A stretch of DNA of 12,819 bases from Pseudomonadota bacterium (lineage in GTDB: Bacteria; Pseudomonadota; Alphaproteobacteria; Rhizobiales; Beijerinckiaceae). The notes below the pieces were generated by a model. That model saw only the letters and a list, made by a program, of their open reading frames with translations. It did no database searches and was not told the DNA's origin. The position numbers and the translations under genes are program-made. The stretch is taken from NCBI GenBank assembly GCA_023422485.1, contig JAGTAM010000125.1, positions 1 to 12,819 of the forward strand. The letters are read 5' to 3'. Below are positions 1 through 6,586 of this stretch, one piece after another (within the stretch, counting starts at the first letter, position 1; each line of letters begins with the position of its first letter).

Positions 1-1437
1 GCCGAGGGCGGCGATGAAGTCGTGCGCACCGGCGAGCCGCGCGGCGCGTTCCACGGCCATCCGGTCCAGCCTATCGGGTTCAATGCCCAGGGCGATGTTC
101 TGCGCGATGCTGCCATCGATCAGGAACACATCCTGCGGCACGTAGCCGATCCGGTTCTGCCAAGCCGGAAGGCTGTCCGCGTCGAGCGGCCGGCCGTCGA
201 TCAGGATGTGCCCTCGGGTCGGCGTGAGGATGCCGAGGATCAGGCCCACCAGCGTCGACTTTCCCGAGCCGGTGCGGCCGACGAGGCCGACCGTGGTATG
301 GGCCGGAATCGTCAGGTCGATGCCGCGCAGGGTCGGGCGGCCGGGCTCGTAATCGAACGAGACGGCGTCCAGGCGGATCGTCCCTGCGAAGGGCAGCCGT
401 TCCGTCGTGCGGGCAGGGCGTTCGCGCTCGCCCGCCAACGCATCGACGATCAGGCGCACGCCGGGCAGGTGGAAGCGCAACTGCGAGACGGAGGTGAAGA
501 TGTTCTGGAAGGCCGGCAGCATGCGGTAGCCAGCGAAGGCGAACAGGCCGAGCAGCGGCAGCATCCCCGCCGTGTCGATCCCCTGCGTCAGCGCGAACAG
601 AACCACGGCGATGACACCGCCGAAGGCGAGCGATTCGATGACGAAGCGCGGCAATTGCCCAGTGACCAGACTGGAGGCGAGGGCATGGGCGTAGGAGCGG
701 GCCGGTGCATCGAAGCCGGCGGTGAATGTCTCCGCGCGGCCGTAGAGCTTGAGTTCGGTCAGCGCCCCGAAGGTCTCCTGCACTACGCGGTAACGTCCCT
801 CGTTGCCCGCCACCGCCCGCGTGCCGAGCCGGGCCAGCCGCGCCCGCATCACGAGGTAGATCGCGACATAGAGCCCGCCGAAGCCTCCGCCGAGGATCAG
901 CGCGAGCCGCGGCTGGTAGGCGATGAGGAAGATCACCACTGCGAGCGCCGAGGCGCCGCGCGAAGCGATCACCATCGCCGGAGTGAGCACGCCCACGACA
1001 AGCCGGTCGGTCTCGCTCAGCACGTTCTTGGCGAGCTCGGCACTGTTGGCATGGGTGAAGAACAGCCGCTCGCGATCGACGTAGCGGGCAAGCAAGCGCC
1101 GGGCGAAGTCGTACCCGATCAGGTGCGCGAACAGGAGCTGGGCATAGGCGAAGGCTGCGTTCACCGCGCTGGTCAGCAGGATCGCGGCGAGCGCGGCGAA
1201 CCCCATGGCCAGCAGGAAGGCACGGTCGTTGCCGAGGCCGAGGGCATCACGCAGGCCGGCGAGCGACGGAATCCGCGCGGCCGTGCCGGGATCGCCCACC
1301 AGGGTGAGAAAGGGCAGTACCGAAGCGACGCCGACCACTTCGAGGAGGGCGGCGAGCCCAAGGCCCAGCCCGAGCCATGCGAGCCGCCGGCGGTCGCGCC
1401 GTCGCATCACCCGTAGGAGATCGAGGAGGGTCCTCAA
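1..1437 (-). CDS. ABC transporter, fused permease and ATPase, PglK/MsbA-like flippase type (3' end cut by window)
   Basis: An open minus-strand frame runs 479 codons to the window edge without a stop. The N-terminal ~330 residues form a six-helix exporter-type membrane domain. Its opening (LLEVVGVASVLPFL) and its later YRMLP segment resemble PglK-type lipid-linked oligosaccharide flippases. The nucleotide-binding domain begins near residue 355. Walker A is GRTGSGKST at about 387-395 with the lysine at 393, and the Q-loop glutamine (GYVPQD) is near 435. The signature motif and Walker B lie beyond the window. Family knowledge suggests ATP-driven flipping of a lipid-linked or lipid substrate across the inner membrane; the substrate is inference. 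The chosen start is TTG at 1437, because ATG 1407 would remove the amphipathic lead-in common to the family (RTLLDLLRVMRRRDRRR). The ribosome binding site is weak. A lipid A or peptide exporter remains possible. Confidence 0.85.
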   Translation of the reverse strand, partial: MRTLLDLLRVMRRRDRRRLAWLGLGLGLAALLEVVGVASVLPFLTLVGDPGTAARIPSLAGLRDALGLGNDRAFLLAMGFAALAAILLTSAVNAAFAYAQLLFAHLIGYDFARRLLARYVDRERLFFTHANSAELAKNVLSETDRLVVGVLTPAMVIASRGASALAVVIFLIAYQPRLALILGGGFGGLYVAIYLVMRARLARLGTRAVAGNEGRYRVVQETFGALTELKLYGRAETFTAGFDAPARSYAHALASSLVTGQLPRFVIESLAFGGVIAVVLFALTQGIDTAGMLPLLGLFAFAGYRMLPAFQNIFTSVSQLRFHLPGVRLIVDALAGERERPARTTERLPFAGTIRLDAVSFDYEPGRPTLRGIDLTIPAHTTVGLVGRTGSGKSTLVGLILGILTPTRGHILIDGRPLDADSLPAWQNRIGYVPQDVFLIDGSIAQNIALGIEPDRLDRMAVERAARLAGAHDFIAALG

Positions 1438-1812
1438 ACGGTCACCGGGGCGCCAGAGGGGCTAGTTCGAGCGCGCGGGCAGAACCCACGGTGGCGGTCG
1501 AACATGCATCAGGCGCCCTGGCCGGTCGAGGTTCGAAGCGCCGCTTAAGTGGTTGATGACAAACGCACCCTTGAGCCCGTCTGTAACGGGCTCGGTCTGT
1601 AGCACGTCGGGCGCGGGGGGCGTCAAGCGGATGCGTGGCGGCGTCGCTGCGATCCGGAGCAGAACCTGGATCCGCCGGATCGGGTTGATCGGACCGATGC
1701 CGTGTCCTGCCGGTGTGCGAGGCGATGGTCGGATGAGATGTGGAGCTCGTCATCCGCCACGACGACAGCATCGAGCCACGGAACCGGAACCTTGGCGGTA
1801 CGTTCTGCAAGT
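1438..1812. other. 375-base intergenic region, no convincing gene
   Basis: This spacer separates the leftward ABC transporter from the rightward secreted protein, so it should hold both promoters, but I cannot point to a clear -35/-10 pair. Short frames on both strands have no start context or recognisable protein character. The one clear structure is the hairpin at 1573-1593. A second, small palindrome (GATCC, three bases, GGATC) lies near 1668-1680. Confidence 0.5.
1573..1593. terminator. Perfect 8-bp hairpin, possible terminator or attenuator
   Basis: GAGCCCGT and ACGGGCTC flank a five-base loop (CTGTA). The stem is perfect and GC-rich. No T-run follows on either strand, and both flanking genes point away from it, so it would not end either of them. 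It may be a leader structure or a relic. The stem is seen directly; any function is guesswork. Confidence 0.3.
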
Positions 1813-2331
1813 ATGGAACACTATAGATCCGTCTTTGCCACTGCCGCCGTGATGGTAATCGGCCTCGTTGCGACCTCTCCGCTGGTTGGAGAGCAGGCTT
1901 CGGGTCCGTTGCGCACATCGCGTATTTCCGCAGATGTCGTTTCCGCCAGCGGCGATGGATGGACCGATCCACCCCGTCATCGTGCGGAGATGGCAGCCGT
2001 GTCCGATGCGGGCGCGGGGAGTCGGAACGAAGCCGCTGTCATACCGTCGCCCCGGCCCGCCAGCTTCACTCTTCTATCCGCCGAAACGGCCGCGCTCCTG
2101 GCGGCCGGAGACTTTGTGAAGGCGGACGCTGCGCAAAGGGTTCAGGCGGTTCGGCGCCACCGGGCCGCCAAGATCGCCAGCCGAGCTCGTCCGGCAACGG
2201 CTGTCGAGACCGCCGCTGCCGAGACGAACGTTCCCGCCCAGCCGATGACGGCGACGCAAACGCAGAAGGCCGCCCGGATCGATCCGATCGGCGACATCCT
2301 GCGCGGTCTCGGGATCGGACGAGAAGGCTAA
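1813..2331 (+). CDS. Hypothetical secreted alanine-rich protein, 172 residues
   Basis: I do not recognise this family. The ATG at 1813 gives a plausible signal peptide: a short polar start (MEHYRS), a hydrophobic core (VFATAAVMVIGLVA) and possible cleavage before residue 30. The mature part is low in hydrophobicity, rich in Ala, Arg, Thr and Pro, and has an arginine-rich helix-like segment around residues 105-130. It ends in a compact tail (IDPIGDILRGLGIG) that looks like a conserved patch. No catalytic motif or cysteine pair is visible. The frame is open upstream to 1702, but those residues lack any signal and would bury the leader. No strong Shine-Dalgarno sequence precedes 1813. Most likely a small periplasmic protein of unknown role. 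Confidence 0.5.
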   Translation: MEHYRSVFATAAVMVIGLVATSPLVGEQASGPLRTSRISADVVSASGDGWTDPPRHRAEMAAVSDAGAGSRNEAAVIPSPRPASFTLLSAETAALLAAGDFVKADAAQRVQAVRRHRAAKIASRARPATAVETAAAETNVPAQPMTATQTQKAARIDPIGDILRGLGIGREG

Positions 2332-2450
2332 AACGACGAAGAACAATGTAGCGGCGGTCGTATAGCGGCCAATCTGCCGCACGGCACAGGCCACAGTTTT
2401 CGCTCGTTGGTTCAAGGACTGCCCTCGACCTCCGCTGCGGAGCACCTCTC

Positions 2451-2549
2451 ATGATTCTCGCTGCCGCCATCATGTTGATTGGCGCCCTCGGCGCGATCGC
2501 CATCACACTCGCTGCGCGTCCGAGTGCCGATCGATACCTGAAGTGGTGA
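2451..2549 (+). CDS. Single-helix membrane microprotein, 32 residues (first of a tandem pair)
   Basis: ATG at 2451 follows a GGAG at 2439-2442 with an eight-base spacer, an ideal ribosome binding site. The product is one hydrophobic helix (ILAAAIMLIGALGAIAITLAA, about residues 2-22) followed by a short polar tail, PSADRYLKW, ending at TGA. Length and layout match known single-pass stress or regulatory microproteins, but I recognise no family. The next gene, about 95 bases on, has the same layout, the same GGAG spacing and a similar tail (P-x-x-D-x-aromatic-x-x-W-stop), which supports both being real. A 6-bp inverted repeat (GTTTGA/TCAAAC, 2581-2598) sits between the two. Role unknown; membrane location is inferred from hydrophobicity. 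Confidence 0.55.
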   Translation: MILAAAIMLIGALGAIAITLAARPSADRYLKW

Positions 2550-2643
2550 TCCATCGAGCGATCTCCGGCGCCGAACGATCGTTTGAAACTCGTCAAACCC
2601 CTCCCGCGTTATGGCTGCGGACTGATGGCGGGGAGACCAAGCT

Positions 2644-2736
2644 GTGGCGGCGATTGTGATGGTGGCAGGAGTGGTCGGCGCCGCAGGAACGCTCATCTGC
2701 CTGATGCCGCGTCTCGACTCGTTTTTTGAGTGGTGA
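2644..2736 (+). CDS. Single-helix membrane microprotein, 30 residues (second of a tandem pair)
   Basis: The start is GTG at 2644, placed eight bases after a GGGGAG (2630-2635). The predicted peptide has a hydrophobic helix (AAIVMVAGVVGAAGTLICLM) and the tail PRLDSFFEW, then TGA. Aligned from the C-terminus with the preceding microprotein, the Pro, Asp, aromatic and final Trp positions coincide, which suggests duplication and divergence. An ATG six codons further in could also start translation but would lose the well-placed ribosome binding site and shorten the helix. One cysteine lies in the helix. No family recognised. Confidence 0.55.
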   Translation: MAAIVMVAGVVGAAGTLICLMPRLDSFFEW

Positions 2737-3327
2737 CGACTTCGGGCGCTCGAGCGGCGCGGTCTCCTCTCAAGTCTGCGCCGGAGCCATGCTGAGCACG
2801 TTCAAAGCGCGTCGGTGCGATACGCGGAACCGAAAGCCCGACATCGACCGTCTATGATGAACTCGACAGGGGGGTTTACTGGTCGTGCAATGAAGCAGAG
2901 CCGGTCGAAAGTCGAGCGTCGTCGTGTAGGGTAAATAGCATCCGCTCCGCACAGCGAGAGCGGTTGAGAGCGGACTTTCTTCACGATCCTAGCGGCTCGA
3001 ACGGCATCTCATGAAGAACCTTGCTCTCAGCCTCCGGCTATCCTCGGACAACGAGAGGATGGTTCAGGCGGCGAAACCCGCCTGACTGCCGCAACAGGCC
3101 GCGCTCAAGGAGATGCTGAAGCCGGCATCGAGCAGCGCTCGCAAGCCGAAGCGGAAGCGCGTCACGGCGAAGCGCAGGCCCCTCTGACGGAACGGAGGCG
3201 AGCTGAGCCGTCTGACAGTCCGTCGCGACCCCGACGATCGATCGGCAAGACGCGTCTCGTAATCAGATCAATCTATCGAGAATGATGCGTTATCGTGATT
3301 CTGAGGCGCGAAGGCTCTTCAGATGAA
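2737..3327. other. Sparse accessory region, 590 bases, only a broken short ORF
   Basis: Between the second microprotein and tRNA-Phe I find no intact gene. The stretch looks less GC-rich than its surroundings, with several AT-rich patches (for example around 2850-2945 and 3255-3300), and contains stops in all frames. A 58-codon frame interrupted by TGA occupies 3011-3187. Minus-strand frames of about 60 codons at 2770-2984 have protein-unlike composition and overlap one another. It may be decayed acquired DNA; that is inference from composition and lack of genes. Confidence 0.45.
3011..3187 (+). pseudogene. Short basic ORF interrupted by an in-frame TGA
   Basis: ATG at 3011 opens 24 codons (MKNLALSLRLSSDNE...) up to TGA at 3083-3085. 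The same frame then continues for 33 codons to a second TGA at 3185-3187. The second half has a helix-like segment (QQAALKEMLK) followed by a strongly basic tail (RKPKRKRVTAKRR), a composition seen in small DNA- or RNA-binding proteins. A TGG instead of TGA would give one continuous 58-residue protein. No good ribosome binding site precedes the ATG. It could be a decayed gene, or simply a chance frame; the low-complexity basic tail makes homology claims unsafe. Confidence 0.25.
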
Positions 3328-3403
3328 TGGTGCCCAGGGACGGAGTCGAACCGCCGACACTGCGATTTTCAGTCGCATGCTCTACCAACTGAGCTACCTG
3401 GGC
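3328..3403 (-). tRNA. tRNA-Phe (anticodon GAA)
   Basis: The reverse strand folds into a complete cloverleaf. The acceptor stem is GCCCAGG/CCTGGGC, the D-arm is GCTC/GAGC, the anticodon stem is TGCGA/TCGCA around loop CTGAAAA, and the T-arm carries TTCGACT. Discriminator A and the CCA end are encoded. All stems pair apart from one G-T pair in the T-arm. It lies 114 bases downstream of yacG on the same strand; in many Hyphomicrobiales this tRNA follows maf-yacG, so it may be co-transcribed. Confidence 0.97.
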
Positions 3404-3517
3404 AACCGCCGCGTCGCGCTGCGTCGTCGGCTGGCGGGGGTATAGTGAAGGGCTTGGAGCCTGTCCAGCCTCTCATGGGCCAGAGGCGAAGCTTTTTTGC
3501 CGAACACCGGTCTTGCC

Positions 3518-3721
3518 TCAGCGGGAGCGGTTCTCCTGATCCGAGCGGGGTGACGGGAAGTTCTCCTCGTCCTCAGGGCCGGGGATGACGTAGCGCTCGC
3601 CGAGCCAGCGGCCGAGGTCGATGTCGGCACAGCGGGGTGAGCAGAACGGCTTGGTCTCGGGTTTTGCCGGCTTGCCGCAGATCGGACACGGTGCAAGGCT
3701 CTTCTTCACCGCCTGCTTCAC
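3518..3721 (-). CDS. yacG: DNA gyrase inhibitor YacG, zinc-binding, 67 residues
   Basis: The protein has the YacG zinc knuckle: CPICGK near residues 12-17 and CSPRCADIDLGRWLGE near 27-42, giving four cysteine ligands. In E. coli YacG binds GyrB and inhibits DNA supercoiling; that role is carried over by family. The length is normal (about 60-70 residues). The start is GTG at 3721, overlapping the TGA of maf in a GTGA four-base overlap, so the two are likely translationally coupled. The acidic C-terminal tail (PGPEDEEN) is typical of the family. Confidence 0.92.
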   Translation of the reverse strand: MKQAVKKSLAPCPICGKPAKPETKPFCSPRCADIDLGRWLGERYVIPGPEDEENFPSPRSDQENRSR

Positions 3722-4389
3722 GATGCAGCTCCCCAGGCTCCGCGCACCGGGAATCCCTCACCCTCAAGTAAGCTCATCGTCTCGTAAAGCGGCAGTCCCA
3801 CCACCGCGCTGTGCGAACCGACGAGCTTCACGACGAAGGCAGCGGCAAGGCCCTGGATGGCATAGCCGCCGGCCTTCCCGCGCCACTCGCCGGAGGAGAG
3901 GTAACCCTCGATCTCGCGGTTCGACAGTCGTTTGAAGCGCATGCGGGTCTCGACCATCCGTTCGCGGCGGCGGTCCTTCGGCGAAAGGATACAGACGGCG
4001 GTGAAGACGCGGTGCGCGCGTCCCGAGAGCAATCGCAAACAGTCGGCCGCCTCGTCGAGCAGTTCGGCTTTCGGCAAAACGCGGCGGCCCACGGCGACCA
4101 CGGTGTCGGCGGAGACGAGATAGGCCTCCCGTAGGTCGTCCCGGCGCCGCGCCGCCGCGCCGGCTGCGTCCAGCTTCTCGCGGGCGAGGCGGCGGGCGAG
4201 ATCGCGTGGCGATTCGGACTTGCGCGGCGTCTCATCGATATCGGCGGGCAGGAGCGCGTCGGGTTCGATGCCGACCTGTTGCAGCAGAGCGAGCCGACGC
4301 GGCGAGGCCGAGGCCAGCACGAGGGGCGGCCGGCCCGGGCTGCCGGGAATCTGTGGCTTCAGGGCGTCGGTGGTGAGAAGCTCGTTCAT
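3718..4389 (-). CDS. maf: Maf-family nucleoside triphosphate pyrophosphatase
   Basis: Maf proteins hydrolyse non-canonical or excess nucleoside triphosphates (dTTP, UTP or modified bases, depending on subfamily) to monophosphate and pyrophosphate in the cytoplasm. The 223-residue product has the family's opening (LASASPRRLALLQQVG), the central SADTVVAVG with the catalytic aspartate, the GRAHRVFTAV segment and the GKAGGYAIQG motif, followed by GSHSAVVGLPL. The ATG at 4389 gives a short extra N-terminal lead of about 20 residues before the conserved core. The frame is open further up to 4494, but those residues are not Maf-like. The gene overlaps yacG by four bases. Upstream of it lies a divergent tRNA-Thr, so its promoter should be within 4390-4531. 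Confidence 0.93.
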   Translation of the reverse strand: MNELLTTDALKPQIPGSPGRPPLVLASASPRRLALLQQVGIEPDALLPADIDETPRKSESPRDLARRLAREKLDAAGAAARRRDDLREAYLVSADTVVAVGRRVLPKAELLDEAADCLRLLSGRAHRVFTAVCILSPKDRRRERMVETRMRFKRLSNREIEGYLSSGEWRGKAGGYAIQGLAAAFVVKLVGSHSAVVGLPLYETMSLLEGEGFPVRGAWGAAS

Positions 4390-4531
4390 CCGCGTGGTCT
4401 TACGCACAAGCCCGCCGCCACCGCAACGCGATGTCGGCCGACGGACGCGTTCCGAGGCTTGCCAACGGTCAGGCAGCCGTCTAAGACCCGGCACATTCCG
4501 TCAGGCTTCGACGCGTCGAGCCGGATGCGAC

Positions 4532-4607
4532 GCCGCAATAGCTCAGCTGGTAGAGCACCTGATTCGTAATGAGGGGGTCGGGGGTTCGAATCCCTCTTGC
4601 GGCACCA
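4532..4607 (+). tRNA. tRNA-Thr (anticodon CGT) with one anticodon-stem mismatch
   Basis: The cloverleaf has acceptor GCCGCAA/TTGCGGC, D-arm GCTC/GAGC, anticodon loop TTCGTAA (CGT at 4565-4567, reading ACG), T-arm loop TTCGAAT and an encoded CCA. The anticodon stem is CCTGA/TGAGG. Positions 30 (4561) and 40 (4571) are both G, so one of its five pairs is a G-G clash; a C at position 30 would make the stem perfect. The rest is regular. The gene borders the IS/fpr scar region. It is likely functional, but the mismatch deserves checking. Confidence 0.92.
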
Positions 4608-4696
4608 GATCTCTCAATCACTTAGCTGATCTTACGCCCGTTTCAGGGGCCGGTTCCCCCGGAACTCCTCCAGAACACTGATTTTCGCGGTGCGGC

Positions 4697-4957
4697 ATGG
4701 CTGATGCCTCCCCCGCTGTTGGCGAACTCTTCAGGGCCAAGGCCATCACCGACTCGGAGGTGAATTCGGCGGTCGAAGCCTACCTCGCCAACCCGAAGAT
4801 CGGCACGCACGCATTGGTGCCTGGGCTCAGCCTTGCTGACCGACGATCCGGCAAGCGTGACGCTCCGAGAGGCCGGACATCTCCTGGATGGCGTCCACCG
4901 CCTGCCGGCCTCGCTCGGGGGCTACAGTATCCCGAGGCGACGTCCGCCAGCACCTGA
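4697..4957 (+). pseudogene. Orphan N-terminal gene fragment running into IS sequence
   Basis: ATG at 4697 opens a frame whose first ~40 residues (MADASPAVGELF... to about ANPKIGTHAL) look like real protein with helical character. After about 4815 the frame only reads the antisense of the transposase remnant (Arg/Pro/Gly-rich). So the piece appears to be the start of a gene cut off by the insertion or by a later deletion. I do not recognise the fragment, and it is not the missing N-terminus of ferredoxin-NADP reductase. There is no clear ribosome binding site. It could also be a chance frame. Confidence 0.35.
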
Positions 4958-5204
4958 CCCACCAGGGACAGGTCCGCCACGAGCCGGCGCAGCCGCGCGT
5001 TCTCGCGCTCAAGATCCTTCATCTTCCTGGCTTGATCGACCTGCAAGCCGGCGTACTCCTTGCGCCAGCGGTCAGAGCTCTGCTCGGAGATCTCCGCCTC
5101 CTGAGCTGAGCCAGCGCCAAACTCTTGCCCTGGGCGGTCTGCACCTCGATCTGGCGCAGCATCAGCACGACCTGCTCCGCGTTCGTCTTCTGACCCCGCC
5201 GCAT
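4816..5204 (-). pseudogene. IS3-family transposase orfA/orfB remnant, frameshifted
   Basis: OrfA starts at ATG 5204 (MRRGQKTNAEQVVLMLRQIE), the helix-turn-helix start typical of IS3 OrfA. At a tandem CTCAG repeat (5101-5110) the frame breaks. The continuation in a second frame is EAEISEQSSDRWRKEY, then the leucine-zipper-like DLERENARLRRLVADLSL. The orfB beginning (PERGRQAVDAIQEM, then GLSERHACRIVGQ) is found from about 4930 down to 4832, then shifts frame again (RLSPGT) and stops matching near 4816. No DDE catalytic residues remain. At least two frameshifts plus truncation make this non-functional. Confidence 0.8.
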
Positions 5205-5265
5205 GTCCGACTCCTTCGGTCCTAGCAGATCCTCTCAATCAGCCCGGTCCAAAGCCAGCCGGTCA
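4816..5265 (-). mobile_element. Truncated IS3-family insertion sequence remnant
   Basis: About 450 bases of a roughly 1.2-1.4 kb element remain: the upstream end, all of orfA (frameshifted) and the first part of orfB. The orfA-proximal terminus probably lies at about 5265, where the sequence read on the minus strand begins TGACCGGCTGG and where fpr coding sequence resumes immediately on the other side. The distal end, including the rest of the orfB integrase domain and its terminal repeat, is missing; host-like sequence begins near 4815. The left boundary is approximate. The remnant cannot move by itself. Confidence 0.75.
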
Positions 5266-5630
5266 GATCACGTGCTCGTCCACGGCTGCCGCCAGGTGCA
5301 GGAACTGGCCTACGGCGAAACCATCACCGAGACGCTGCCTCGCCAGTGTTCCTGGGCGAGTTGATCGCGAGCCGGCTGATCTACTATCCCGCTGTCACCG
5401 GCGAGCCGTTCGGCAACCGCGGCCGGATCACCGACCTGATGATTTCGGGCAAGCTGTTCGAGGATATCGGCCTGCGGCCGATGTCGATCGAGAACGACCG
5501 CTTCATGCTCTGCGGCAGCCCTGAGATGATCAAGGACACCCGCGAGATGCTGACCGGGCTGGGCTACGAGGAGGGCAACCACGGCGAGGCGGCCCACTAC
5601 GTGATCGAAAAGGCCTTCGTCGAGAAGTAG
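5266..5630 (+). pseudogene. fpr: Ferredoxin-NADP reductase, C-terminal remnant with frameshift
   Basis: Two adjoining frames together match the C-terminal half of bacterial Fpr, the flavoprotein that exchanges electrons between NADPH and ferredoxin or flavodoxin. The first frame, from 5266, reads DHVLVHGCRQVQELAYGETITETLP, interrupted near 5333. The second, to TAG 5630, reads FLGELIASRLIYYP, then GRITDLMISGKLFEDIGL, RFMLCGSPEM and the family-typical end AHYVIEKAFVEK. The missing base fits CCC to CC in a CTGCC-TCGCC context, which would restore ETLPSPVFLGEL. The FAD-binding N-terminal half is absent and the IS remnant abuts the truncation point. The GTG at 5346 could start a 94-residue fragment, which would lack FAD binding. 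An intact fpr probably exists elsewhere; that is inference. Confidence 0.8.
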
Positions 5631-5640
5631 CCTCTGCACA

Positions 5641-5667
5641 GGGGAGCGCCCGGCCCGGTCGCTCCCC
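5641..5667 (+). terminator. GC-rich hairpin downstream of the fpr remnant
   Basis: GGGGAGCG (5641-5648) pairs perfectly with CGCTCCCC (5660-5667) around an 11-base loop, ten bases after the fpr stop codon. No T-run follows, so it is a weak candidate for intrinsic termination, but position and stability fit the original terminator of fpr left behind with the gene's 3' end. Confidence 0.45.
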
Positions 5668-5826
5668 CGCACGGCCTGATCCTGAAGTGCTGCGAACCAG
5701 CCTCGAAGGATGCTCCAGGGATCGCGCGCGAGCTGGACGCGCCTTCGAGGCCCGCTGTCTCGGGTGCCTCACAATGAGGGACTGAGAGGCGAAGACGCCG
5801 TGTTCGTACCCGAGCGATCCGCACGC

Positions 5827-6504
5827 ATGCCCCCGCCCGCCCTGTTCGTCGTCGGCGCCGGCACCGAGATCGGCAAGACCTACACCACCGCCGCCCTTGT
5901 CCGCCGGCTGCGCGGACAGGGCCGGCAGGTGCGGGCGCTGAAGCCGCTCGCCAGCGGTGTTCCGCCCCTCGACCATCCCGACTTCGCCGAGAGCGACACC
6001 GGCCGGCTGCTCGCCGCGCAGGGACTTCCCGTGACGCCCGAGACAGTGGCGGCCTGCTCGCCCTGGCGCTTCACCGCACCGCTGGCGCCCGACCTCGCCG
6101 CCGCCCGCGAGGGACGCCGCCTCACCCTGTCCGAGCTGGTCGGGTGGTGCGGCACGCGTCTGGCCGAGGCCGCGGACGACGAGATGGTGGTGATCGAGGG
6201 GGTCGGCGGGCTGATGAGCCCGATCACCGAGGCCGCGACCGGCCTCGACTGGCTGAAACGACAGGAGCTACCGGCCCTGCTCGTCTCCGGCAGCTACTTG
6301 GGCGCGATCAGTCACGCGCTGACCGCGGTCGAGACGCTGCGGGCACACGGCATTCCGCTCGTCGGGATCGTGGTCAGCGAGAGCGAGGGCGCGCCGACCT
6401 CCCCGGAGACGGTGGCCGGGCAGATCGCGCGGCATGCCGGCCTACCGGTCGGCTGTCTGCCTTGGGGTGGCGCCTTTCCGGACGGTTTCACCGGCCTCGA
6501 CTGA
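5827..6504 (+). CDS. bioD: ATP-dependent dethiobiotin synthetase BioD
   Basis: BioD closes the ureido ring of dethiobiotin from 7,8-diaminopelargonate, CO2 and ATP, the penultimate step of biotin synthesis. The 225-residue product has the P-loop GAGTEIGKT at 10-18, KPLASG with Lys39, SDTGRLL near 56-62, the TAPLAPDLAA segment near 83-92 and the Mg-binding EGVGGLMSPI with Glu124, all in family order and at family length. ATG 5827 places the P-loop as usual. GTG at 5800, in frame nine codons upstream and preceded by GAGAGGCGAAG, is an alternative start with the better ribosome binding site. No other bio gene is in the window, so the pathway is completed elsewhere. A monocistronic or weakly linked unit with the next gene (82-base gap) is possible. 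Confidence 0.93.
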   Translation: MPPPALFVVGAGTEIGKTYTTAALVRRLRGQGRQVRALKPLASGVPPLDHPDFAESDTGRLLAAQGLPVTPETVAACSPWRFTAPLAPDLAAAREGRRLTLSELVGWCGTRLAEAADDEMVVIEGVGGLMSPITEAATGLDWLKRQELPALLVSGSYLGAISHALTAVETLRAHGIPLVGIVVSESEGAPTSPETVAGQIARHAGLPVGCLPWGGAFPDGFTGLD

Positions 6505-6586
6505 CGGCGCGGCGGTTCCGTCTTGCCGGGTGCTCCAGCGCCGGTCACCGTGGCGTCTTCCGCTGATCCCAACCTTGAGGGAGAGC

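Noticed and set aside
22..1416. 464-codon open frame on the plus strand
   Set aside because: It is antisense to the ABC transporter, whose minus-strand frame shows Walker A, a Q-loop and membrane helices. The plus-strand product is Arg/Gln/Glu-rich without any motif, as expected of a high-GC shadow frame.
1793..1828. TTGGCG ... TATAGA promoter-like pair
   Set aside because: The -10-like element lies after the chosen ATG at 1813, so it could not drive that gene from this start. The match is loose, and I would not call it a promoter without start-site data.
2770..2984. Two overlapping ~60-codon minus-strand frames
   Set aside because: They overlap each other in different frames, lack ribosome binding sites and show no protein-like features.
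3492..3497. Run of six T as part of a terminator
   Set aside because: On the plus strand no stable stem precedes it and no plus-strand gene ends there. Read from the minus strand it is an A-run after yacG, not a T-run.
4653..4665. Small hairpin GTTCC-CCC-GGAAC after tRNA-Thr
   Set aside because: The stem is only five base pairs, with no T-run, 45 bases after the tRNA; too weak to call a terminator.
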